In this document: positions 7,309-13,436 of the stretch, one piece after another
Position numbering within the stretch: position 1 is the first letter of the stretch
Layout of the letters: each line of letters begins with the position of its first letter
Assembly (NCBI GenBank): GCA_964626885.1
Contig: CAZVJA010000116.1
Coordinates: 1 to 15,775 of the forward strand
Direction of reading: 5' to 3'
Source: CAZVJA01 sp964626885
GTDB taxonomy: Bacteria > Planctomycetota > Planctomycetia > Planctomycetales > Planctomycetaceae
DNA length: 15,775 nt
Notes under the pieces: model-generated
Database searches by the model: none
What the model was told of the DNA's origin: nothing
What the model saw: only the letters and a program-made list of their open reading frames with translations
Position numbers and translations under genes: made by a program

Positions 7309-7324
7309 TGGCACGCCCTTAGCA
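7309..7324 (+). promoter_or_regulatory. Putative sigma-54 (-24/-12) promoter of the STAS/ECF operon
   Basis: TGGCACGCCCTTAGCA matches the sigma-54 consensus TGGCACG-N4-TTGCA with one mismatch and has the required ten bases between the GG and GC doublets. The predicted transcript would start near 7334, about 30 bases before the STAS ATG. The dyad array upstream could bind the required activator. The call rests on motif match only. Confidence 0.45.
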
Positions 7325-7365
7325 AATAAGAGAGGCGACCAACAGACGCGGAATCGAGAGCCGAA

Positions 7366-7650
7366 ATGTTACGAGTCACAGAAATCCATCGCGACAAATT
7401 TCAAGCCACCTTCAAGCTCGAAGGAAAGCTGGTCCAACCATGGGTCGATGAAGTGCACGGCATGTTCGCCGACCAGCCTCTCAACAACCTGCGGTTTGAC
7501 CTCTCACACCTGACGTACGTGGATGATCCCGGAACCGAACTGCTCCGGCAGTATCTTGGCCAAGGGGTGCAAATCGTTTCCTGCACGCCATACGTGGCCG
7601 AACTTTTGCATTTGGAACGCAACCCTTCTCCCAACCGAGCCAGACCATGA
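7366..7650 (+). CDS. Small STAS-like protein (anti-sigma-antagonist fold) lacking the phospho-serine
   Basis: This 94-residue protein has the alternating strand/helix pattern of a STAS domain: FQATFKLEGKLVQPWVDEV (12-30), then FDLSHLTYVDDPGTELLRQY (44-63), aligned with the SpoIIAA-type DLSxVxFIDSSGLxxL. The regulatory serine position is replaced, since the loop reads VDDPG (52-56), so phosphorylation switching of the classical kind is unlikely. A strand and short helix follow (QIVSCTPYVAELLHL, 69-83). GAGAG lies upstream of the ATG. Its stop overlaps the ECF sigma start (ATGA), so the two proteins are probably made together. It may bind the sigma factor or a partner regulator. Planctomycetes and related phyla carry many short STAS-like genes beside ECF sigma genes, with unknown function. 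Confidence 0.65.
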   Translation: MLRVTEIHRDKFQATFKLEGKLVQPWVDEVHGMFADQPLNNLRFDLSHLTYVDDPGTELLRQYLGQGVQIVSCTPYVAELLHLERNPSPNRARP

Positions 7651-8273
7651 CGACTCTCATCCCCAATCGTATCGAGCCGCGGCATGAAGACTTGAACCAG
7701 GAGATGGCGCTGGTCAATGCACTGCGAGAAAAAGACCCACAGGCATGCGAGACACTCATCCGCGAGTTCGGCGGCCAGATGCTCGCCACAGCCCGGCGGT
7801 ATTTTCCTTGCGATCAGGACTGCGCCGATGCCGTGCAGGAAGCGTTCATCTCCGCGTTTCAAGCAATTCACCGATTTGAAGGGCAATCGCGTCTCGGTAC
7901 GTGGCTGCACCGTATCGTGGTCAATGCCTGCCTGATGAAAATCCGCGGACGTTCTCGTCGCCACGAAGTCTCGATCGACGAGCTGCTCCCGACGTTCGAC
8001 AAATCCGGGCATCATGCCCGGCCGGTCCGCGGGTGGAAACGCGGTTCGGAAGACCAGCTTCTCCGCGAGGAGTCTCGCGCCCTGGTCCGGCAATGCATCG
8101 ACCTGCTTCCCGACGACTATCGCGCGGTCATCGTGCTTCGCGATATCGAGGAGTACAACACCGAGCAGGCAGCGGAGATGCTCAACACCACACCGGGCGC
8201 CATCAAAACCCGACTGCATCGCGCCCGGCAAGCGCTTCGGGCGTTACTTGAACCGCAATTTACCGACGGCTGA
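7647..8273 (+). CDS. ECF-family RNA polymerase sigma factor
   Basis: This 208-residue sigma-70-family protein of the extracytoplasmic-function type has region 2 at about 22-105 (DCADAVQEAFISAFQAIHRF at 58-77, the core-binding and -10-recognising part, and SRLGTWLHRIVVNAC at 81-95) and region 4 at about 144-203 (LLPDDYRAVIVLRDIEEYN at 153-171, then the helix-turn-helix EQAAEMLNTTPGAIKTRLHR at 173-192). A longer, basic linker (GHHARPVRGWKRGSE, 121-135) separates them. The ATG overlaps the STAS gene's stop by four bases. No anti-sigma gene follows; hemL converges 35 bp downstream. The only anti-sigma-like gene in the window is the orphan at 685-960. Its regulon is unknown. Confidence 0.93.
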   Translation: MTTLIPNRIEPRHEDLNQEMALVNALREKDPQACETLIREFGGQMLATARRYFPCDQDCADAVQEAFISAFQAIHRFEGQSRLGTWLHRIVVNACLMKIRGRSRRHEVSIDELLPTFDKSGHHARPVRGWKRGSEDQLLREESRALVRQCIDLLPDDYRAVIVLRDIEEYNTEQAAEMLNTTPGAIKTRLHRARQALRALLEPQFTDG

Positions 8274-8298
8274 TTCGATGTCAGCCGCGCATCGAATC
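8272..8298. terminator. Stem-loop between convergent ECF sigma and hemL genes
   Basis: Perfect nine-base arms (GATTCGATG at 8272-8280 and CATCGAATC at 8290-8298) flank a nine-base loop. The stem starts within the sigma stop codon and fills the 35-bp gap before the hemL stop. Its position suggests a bidirectional terminator, but neither strand has a proper U-tract, so termination strength is uncertain. Confidence 0.45.
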
Positions 8299-8308
8299 TC
8301 CTCAATGC

Positions 8309-9607
8309 TTATTTCATCTCGTGAAATACTTCCCGCGCGGCGTCGAGCGTGGCATCGATCATTGCCGGTGTATGGGCGGCCGAGATGAAATTCGCCTCGA
8401 ACTGGCTGCACGGCAAGTAAATGCCTCTGTCGAGCATTCCGCGAAAATATCGGCCGAAACGCTCCGTATCGCTCTTGCCGGCGACCGACATGCCGGTCAC
8501 TTTATCCGGATTAAAGAAGAGCGTGAACATGCTGCCGATGGCCGGCACGGTGTTCGCAATCCCCGCCGCGCGGGCCGCTTCGTGTAGACCGTGAGCAAGC
8601 CGCGCGGTGAGCTCTTCCAATTTCGGATAGGGGTTTGTCTCCCGGAGTGTTTTGAGCGTGGCTATGCCGCATGCCATCGCCAGCGGATTTCCGGATAATG
8701 TCCCCGCCTGATAGACCGGACCGACGGGGGAAACGGATTTCATCACGTCCGCTCGTCCGCCATACGCACCAACCGGCATCCCGCCGCCAAGAATTTTTCC
8801 GAGGGTCGTCAGATCCGGTGTGATTCCGAACCGTTCTTGTGCGCCGCCGTAGGCAAGTCGGAAGCCGGTCATCACTTCGTCAAAGATCAGAAGCGCGCCA
8901 TGTTTTTGGCAGAGTTGCTGCACGCTCTTTAAATAATCATGCTCCGGCAGCACAACTCCCATGTTGCCGACCACCGGTTCCAGAATCACACACGCAATCT
9001 GGTCCCCGCGCGCACGAAAGACCTCTTCAAGCTGCTGGGGTGCATTGAACTCCACGGCAATCGTGTCCGCCGCCGAACCGCGCGGCACCCCCGGGCTGGA
9101 AGGATGGCCGTGCGTCAGCGCACCGCTCCCCGCCTGGACAAGCAGGCTGTCGACGTGTCCGTGGTAACACCCGGCGAACTTCACAACGAGATCCCGGCCG
9201 GTAAAGCCGCGGGCGAGGCGTAATGCGCTCATCGTTGCCTCGGTTCCCGAGTTCACCATCCGCACCATTTGGACGGAGGGAACCGCGTCGATGACCATTT
9301 CCGCCAGTTCCGTTTCGAGTTCGGTCGGCGCGCCGAAACTTGTTCCGTGGGCCAGTGCGTTCTCAATCGCCGCCATTACCGCAGGGTGACGGTGCCCGAG
9401 AATGTGCGGTCCCCAGGAGCCGACGTAGTCGATGTAGCGGTTTCCATCGATGTCGTAGAGGTGGGCTCCCTCCCCGCGATCGATGATTGGCGGTTCGCCG
9501 CCGACCGCGCCGAACGCGCGGGCTGGACTGTTGACGCCGCCGGGGATTGAACGACAAGCCCGAGCGAAGTGGGCCAAACTCTTCTCACGATGCATTTTCG
9601 AGGCCAT
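8309..9607 (-). CDS. hemL: Glutamate-1-semialdehyde 2,1-aminomutase
   Basis: HemL is a PLP-dependent enzyme that converts glutamate-1-semialdehyde to 5-aminolevulinate, the committed precursor of heme and other tetrapyrroles in the C5 pathway. The 432-residue protein is full length. It begins with the family's substrate loop RSIPGGVNSPARAFGAVGG, has YIDYVGSWGPHILGH after residue 55, NSGTEATMSALRLARG around 118-133, FAGCYHGHVDSLL, the PLP aspartate region LLIFDEVMTGFRL and the Schiff-base lysine in TLGKILGGGMPVGAYGG. The ATG at 9607 follows a GGAG about ten bases upstream; CTGGAGAACC occurs twice in tandem there. A promoter lies at 9643-9672. It is a single-gene unit here, convergent with the sigma operon, with no other heme genes nearby. 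Confidence 0.97.
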   Translation of the reverse strand: MASKMHREKSLAHFARACRSIPGGVNSPARAFGAVGGEPPIIDRGEGAHLYDIDGNRYIDYVGSWGPHILGHRHPAVMAAIENALAHGTSFGAPTELETELAEMVIDAVPSVQMVRMVNSGTEATMSALRLARGFTGRDLVVKFAGCYHGHVDSLLVQAGSGALTHGHPSSPGVPRGSAADTIAVEFNAPQQLEEVFRARGDQIACVILEPVVGNMGVVLPEHDYLKSVQQLCQKHGALLIFDEVMTGFRLAYGGAQERFGITPDLTTLGKILGGGMPVGAYGGRADVMKSVSPVGPVYQAGTLSGNPLAMACGIATLKTLRETNPYPKLEELTARLAHGLHEAARAAGIANTVPAIGSMFTLFFNPDKVTGMSVAGKSDTERFGRYFRGMLDRGIYLPCSQFEANFISAAHTPAMIDATLDAAREVFHEMK

Positions 9608-9642
9608 CAGATTCGGTTCTCCAGCATGGTTCTCCAGCCGCG

Positions 9643-9672
9643 ATAATAACGAGCCGACGGGAGGGCCACCAA
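9643..9672 (-). promoter_or_regulatory. Probable sigma-70 promoter of hemL
   Basis: Read leftward, TTGGTG (9667-9672) and TATTAT (9643-9648) are separated by 18 bp. Transcription would start near 9636, giving a leader of about 30 nt before the hemL ATG. Both boxes are close to the housekeeping consensus. Confidence 0.5.
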
Positions 9673-9694
9673 GTCAGTGCGGGAGGCTTGGAGC

Positions 9695-9806
9695 TGGTTT
9701 CTATACTTTGTATTTGGGAGGGCGACGCTCCGTCGGAGCCGCCATTAAAAAAGACTTTCAGACACAGCGGCTCGGCAGGAGCCTCGCCCTCCCGGCTTTG
9801 AAACCA
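9695..9806 (+). repeat. Palindromic intergenic repeat, copy 1
   Basis: A 112-bp element has short outer inverted ends (TGGTTTC at 9695-9701 and GAAACCA at 9800-9806) and a 78-bp core (9716-9793). The core begins GGGAGGGCGACGCTCCG, ends CCTCGCCCTCCC and folds into a long imperfect hairpin. It matches copy 2 at 13279-13389 in opposite orientation: the 28-base left arm is identical, the right arm matches 24 of 26 and the central 24 bases match 15. Open frames across it give repetitive Gly/Ala/Arg peptides that are not genes. It is probably a non-autonomous, REP/MITE-like element. No transposase is in the window. Confidence 0.85.
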
Positions 9807-9988
9807 TTTTCGGAAAACAAATTGGAAACCGCTTAGGCAAGCGTTCACTCTTCCCATTGCACCGGCTCAACCGCGCTAAAATTCAGAGCGTGGAATTGCA
9901 GTAATTTGCGAACACTTGTTCCGTCCAGGTGAACTGGGGGTTTGTAGGTGAGCAGGAAAGGGAGCAAATGGCAGATGCTTCAACGGCT

Positions 9989-10005
9989 GCTGTAACTGTT
10001 ACAGC
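9989..10005. promoter_or_regulatory. Perfect GCTGTAAC-T-GTTACAGC dyad
   Basis: A 17-bp perfect dyad with eight-base arms around a single T, in otherwise featureless DNA. The one-base centre favours a dimeric repressor site over an RNA hairpin. No adjacent promoter or gene start is visible, so the regulated target is unclear. Confidence 0.35.
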
Positions 10006-10212
10006 CGGAGGTCGAATTTGTTTCATGGAGTCAGAGGAACCGTAGCGAACCAGGAAGGCAACTATCGTAATCAGGGAATTCTTTGCCGGTGTGCGTCTGG
10101 TTGGATGCGCTCGCGGTAAGTTTTTGAGTCCTCACCGGTTGCCGGCTGCTCTTGTTGCATTCCATCGGCGTGCCGAATGCGGGTCACTGCTACTTTTGTC
10201 GTTCCCGCGGCA

Positions 10213-10250
10213 TCACTTTTGCGAAACCCAATCCACCAATGCAAAAGTGA
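10213..10250. other. Ten-base perfect inverted repeat (possible RNA hairpin)
   Basis: TCACTTTTGC (10213-10222) and GCAAAAGTGA (10241-10250) are perfect complements separated by 18 bases. On neither strand is the stem followed by a U-tract, so it is not an obvious intrinsic terminator. It may be part of a small RNA or a remnant of a mobile repeat. Confidence 0.35.
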
Positions 10251-10544
10251 AACATCCCCAAACCCTGTCATATCTCATTTGACGCTTCATCGCCCTCACA
10301 TCGCATCTTCTTCGCGGCGACTCTCCCCGAATTCCGCTGTTCCATCGGAAGTAAATCGCCGTACAGACACTCCCCGAACAATCACCTTTGACTGAAGCAC
10401 TCATCGGATACAGACCTCCCAAGTAGGGAAGGTTACTGTCTTTAGGGAGAATTTGCTCACCCGAATCGATCGCACACATACTTTTGTGTTGATCTGTAAT
10501 TATGGGAAAATAAGGAGATTCCGTAGAAAATGCGGCCTGTTTTC

Positions 10545-10572
10545 TTGAAGTTTTTTCAGAAAAGTCTAAATA
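10545..10572 (+). promoter_or_regulatory. Probable sigma-70 promoter of the secreted lyase/protease gene
   Basis: TTGAAG (10545-10550) and TAAATA (10567-10572) are spaced by 16 bp in a short AT-rich patch that contrasts with the surrounding DNA. Transcription would begin near 10580. This places the promoter downstream of the in-frame ATG at 10530 and supports translation from 10689. Confidence 0.45.
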
Positions 10573-10636
10573 AGTTGTGCAGAGCCCCCTTTTTCAAGGC
10601 TCAACATCGCGGCTCGGGGAGGGACTCCCTGCCTTT

Positions 10637-10660
10637 ATCCGGACCTGACGGTCCGCGGAT
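10637..10660 (+). other. Leader hairpin before the secreted lyase/protease gene
   Basis: GGACC-TGAC-GGTCC (10641-10654), extended by ATCC and GCGGAT to about nine paired bases per side with a bulge, forms a stable stem-loop about 30 nt upstream of the preferred start. It could affect mRNA stability or ribosome access. There is no U-tract, so it is not a terminator. Confidence 0.4.
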
Positions 10661-10688
10661 CTACCGGCGGGCCACCGGAGTCAACACG

Positions 10689-13259
10689 ATGCTTGAGGCC
10701 TCCTGGCTTGGTACACTGGGACGAGGGATTGTTGGTGATTACCGCGGGCTCTCCCGCCGCCGACGCCCCACGATCCTTCCCGCAATCGAAGTGGTGGAGC
10801 CCTTGGAAGAACGCGCTCTGCTTGCAGCCGCAGTCCTGACTCTCGCGGGGACGTTCTACAAAGACGCCGAGATCCGCGCCAATACGCCGACGACAAATCT
10901 GGGGTCAGCGACTCGAGTCGGCACCAGCGGCTCTCCCGACCAGGCAACGCTATTCAGTTGGGATCTCAGTTCTATCCCCTCGGGCAGCGCGGTGCAGTCG
11001 GCAAGCATGACGCTGAATGTCACCGGCGGCTCAACGCAATCCTTCGAAATCTATCAAATAAAACGTCCTTGGACTGAATCCCAGGTCACATACGAGGTGA
11101 CATCCACAGGCGTAAACTGGGGCTCTCCCGGCGCGAACGGATCCTTCGACCGTGGGACAACAGCGCTCGGAACAGTCACGGCGACCGCCGCTGGTACCGT
11201 GACAATCAATCTGAACGCGGCAGGTATCGCTGTCGTGCAAGGGTGGGTCGACAATCCGAGTTCGAATCATGGATTTATCCTGCTCGACTATGCCGCATCG
11301 TCGGATCGACTGGAGTTTGTTTCCAGCGAGGATGCCAACACTGCACTGCAGCCGGCGTTCAAGGTCAACTACACGCTCGCGGCAGCGAACCAGGCTCCGA
11401 CAGTGAACGCCGGGCCGGACCTCTCATTGACCGTCGCGCAAACGGCGAATCTCAACGGCACCGTCACCGATGACGGGCTGCCGAACCCTCCGGCCAGCGT
11501 GACCACCACCTGGTCGAAAGTCAGCGGACCGGGAACGGTGACGTTCGGCAGCACGTCCGCCATCGACACCACCGCGAAGTTCAGCGTCGCGGGAACCTAT
11601 GTTCTCAAGCTGACCGCCAGTGACGGAAGCCTCTCCGCCTCCGATCAAGTGACGATTACGGTGACGAGCGGACCCTCCATTCCCGCGAACTTCTGGATAA
11701 CGCCCGCAGAACTGGCGGCGCTCCCCACCAGCGGCGTGGCCTGGAACACACTGCTTGCAGCCGCTCAATCGAGTGCGGGCACACCCGATCTTTCCAATCA
11801 GGATGACGATTCCGACGTCATCACGCTCGCCAAGGCCATCGTCGGGGTTCGTACGAACAATGCCGGCATGATCGCGCAGGCCCGTGCGAACATCATGGCT
11901 GCCGTCAACACCGAGAACGGCGGCGAGACGTTGGCGCTGGCGAGGAACCTTGTCTCCTACGTCATCGCGGCCAATCTCGTCGGCCTTTCTCCGAGCGACA
12001 ATGCTACTTTCAAGACTTGGCTGACAAGTGTGCGCAACGAAAATCTCGCTGGCCGCACGCTCATCAACACGCACGAAGACCGGCCCAACAACTGGGGCAC
12101 GCACGCGGGAGCCTCGCGAATCGCCGCGGCCCTCTATCTCGGCGACAAAACCGACCTCGAACAAGCCGCGAAGGTCTTCAAGGGCTGGCTGGGGGACCGC
12201 GCCTCTTACGCCGGTTTCTCGTGGGGTGATCTCAGTTGGCAAGCCGACACCACAAAACCGGTCGGCATCAATCCGAAGGGAGCTACCAAGCAAGGGCACA
12301 GCATCGATGGCGCACTTCCCGAGGAAATGCGCCGCGGCGGCTCCTTCACCTGGCCCCCGAACGAAACCGGCTATCCCTGGGAAGCGTTGCAGGGGGCGTT
12401 CGTGCAGGCGGAACTGCTTCACGACGCAGGCTATGACGTCTACAACTGGTCCGATAAGGCCCTCCTGCGCGCCGTGCAGTTCCTCTACAACATCGGCTGG
12501 CCCGCCACCGGCGACGACGAATGGATCATCTGGATTGTCAACAAACGCTACGGCACGAACTTCCAGGCGTTCAAAGACGCATCCCCCGGCAAGAACATGG
12601 GCTGGACCGCCTGGACGCATCAAGCGGCCGGACTCACGCTCGAGACTTCGCAAATCGCCGCTCCGCCAGTTGTTCCCGCCGACCCCGCAGCAGCGCTGAC
12701 GGTGGAACAACTTGCCCCGTATATCGAGCAGGCGCGGCAAGCGTGGCTGGCCGAAGCGACTATAGAGCAGCGATCACTTCTGGAAAATGTGTCGTTCCAG
12801 ATCGCGGACCTTCCGGAAGAACTGTTGGGGCAGACCGTCGGCAACACGGTCTACATCGATATCGATGCTGCCGGCATCGGTTGGTTTCTCGATGCCACTC
12901 CTGACAACAACGATGAGTTCCAATTGCTAACAGATACCGGCGAATGGATCGCCGATTCCGGCGGCTCAGCGGAAGGACTCGTCGACCTGCAAACGGTCGT
13001 CACGCATGAGTTGGGACACATCCTCGGACTCGAACATACCGACGAGATCGGTGTGATGTACGAGTCACTGGCTGCGGGAGTTCGGCGAACACCGGACGAT
13101 GACGGCCACGACCACGATCGCTCACAGTCGTATGAATTCGAACAGGAATTACCGCCGGGATTGGGGTCGCCGTCATTGCTCGACACCGAAAACGACTGCG
13201 ATGAGTTCTTTCGTGATTTCGCCAAACGCAAGGAACTCTGTTCCTTGGAAGTTCCCTGA
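10689..13259 (+). CDS. Secreted multidomain protein: DNRLRE, PKD-like, alginate-lyase-like and metzincin-like protease domains
   Basis: This is an 856-residue protein from the preferred ATG at 10689 (GGAG eight bases upstream). An in-frame ATG at 10530 would add 53 atypical residues. Residues 1-47 form a planctomycete export leader: MLEASWLGTL, an RRRR block, then VEPLEERALLAA. Residues 48-230 are a DNRLRE-type beta domain (FYKDAEIRANTPTTNLG; FSWDLSSIP). A PKD-like domain spans about 234-327 (NQAPTVNAGPD...GTYVLKLTASDG). Residues about 330-650 resemble the helical alginate-lyase/polysaccharide-lyase fold, with DRPNNWGTHAGASRIAAALY (464-483). Residues 672-800 form a zinc-protease-like domain with HELGHILGLEH (773-783) and a downstream Met in GVMYESL (788-794), the metzincin layout. 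The tail is His/Asp-rich. It probably degrades acidic polysaccharide outside the cytoplasm; the protease part may process proteins or itself. A palindromic repeat lies on each side. Confidence 0.85.
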   Translation: MLEASWLGTLGRGIVGDYRGLSRRRRPTILPAIEVVEPLEERALLAAAVLTLAGTFYKDAEIRANTPTTNLGSATRVGTSGSPDQATLFSWDLSSIPSGSAVQSASMTLNVTGGSTQSFEIYQIKRPWTESQVTYEVTSTGVNWGSPGANGSFDRGTTALGTVTATAAGTVTINLNAAGIAVVQGWVDNPSSNHGFILLDYAASSDRLEFVSSEDANTALQPAFKVNYTLAAANQAPTVNAGPDLSLTVAQTANLNGTVTDDGLPNPPASVTTTWSKVSGPGTVTFGSTSAIDTTAKFSVAGTYVLKLTASDGSLSASDQVTITVTSGPSIPANFWITPAELAALPTSGVAWNTLLAAAQSSAGTPDLSNQDDDSDVITLAKAIVGVRTNNAGMIAQARANIMAAVNTENGGETLALARNLVSYVIAANLVGLSPSDNATFKTWLTSVRNENLAGRTLINTHEDRPNNWGTHAGASRIAAALYLGDKTDLEQAAKVFKGWLGDRASYAGFSWGDLSWQADTTKPVGINPKGATKQGHSIDGALPEEMRRGGSFTWPPNETGYPWEALQGAFVQAELLHDAGYDVYNWSDKALLRAVQFLYNIGWPATGDDEWIIWIVNKRYGTNFQAFKDASPGKNMGWTAWTHQAAGLTLETSQIAAPPVVPADPAAALTVEQLAPYIEQARQAWLAEATIEQRSLLENVSFQIADLPEELLGQTVGNTVYIDIDAAGIGWFLDATPDNNDEFQLLTDTGEWIADSGGSAEGLVDLQTVVTHELGHILGLEHTDEIGVMYESLAAGVRRTPDDDGHDHDRSQSYEFEQELPPGLGSPSLLDTENDCDEFFRDFAKRKELCSLEVP

Positions 13260-13278
13260 AATGGGTACATCCTGCAGG

Positions 13279-13389
13279 TAATTTCAAGACCGGGAGGGCG
13301 AGGATCCCGCCGAGCCGCTGCAACCGAAAGCCTCTGGTAGTGGCGGCTCCGACGGAGCGTCGCCCTCCCAAATTAAGCTCTTGAAACCA
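13279..13389 (-). repeat. Palindromic intergenic repeat, copy 2 (inverted)
   Basis: A 111-bp element whose 78-bp core (13292-13369), read on the minus strand, matches copy 1 at 67 of 78 positions, including the full 28-base left arm. Its outer ends are TAATTTC (13279-13285) and GAAACCA (13383-13389), the former degenerate. It fills the space between the convergent lyase/protease and MFS genes, where the long hairpin could also act as a bidirectional terminator. Confidence 0.85.
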
Positions 13390-13436
13390 CCTCTTGAACG
13401 CGGACACGCTCCCCAAACACTGTGGACGTTCTCGAA

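Larger units (their letters stand above)
6917..7365. other. 449-bp divergent intergenic region
   Basis: This non-coding region separates the leftward DoxX operon from the rightward STAS/ECF operon. It holds the CCACGAA dyad array (7141-7209), a short CTTTTG/CAAAAG hairpin (7258-7272) and a sigma-54-like promoter (7309-7324). I found no convincing sigma-70 promoter for the leftward operon. Short open frames crossing it show no recognisable protein. Confidence 0.7.
9807..10529. other. Long non-coding stretch upstream of the secreted lyase/protease gene
   Basis: About 720 bp with no convincing gene on either strand. It contains two strong dyads (9989-10005 and 10213-10250), described separately. 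Short open frames here (for example 10071-10271 and 10213-10479, both minus) have no recognisable domain and no good ribosome sites. The remainder shows no structure I can name. It may hold a small RNA or a decayed repeat. Confidence 0.5.

Noticed and set aside
7401..8231. Open frame of 276 codons on the minus strand
   Set aside because: Antisense to the STAS and ECF sigma genes, both of which show clear family motifs.
9483..9857. Short frames with Gly-Arg-Arg-Ser-Val-Gly-Ala-Ala type peptides
   Set aside because: They are translations of the palindromic repeat; the same peptide recurs in copy 2, so they reflect the repeat rather than a protein.
10071..10479. Two small minus-strand frames in the intergenic gap
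   Set aside because: No domain, poor starts, and the frames run through the inverted repeat; not supportable as genes.
11424..12740. Long open frame on the minus strand (438 codons)
   Set aside because: It lies entirely opposite the lyase/protease gene, has no recognisable domain, and its composition is that of an antisense frame in GC-rich coding DNA.
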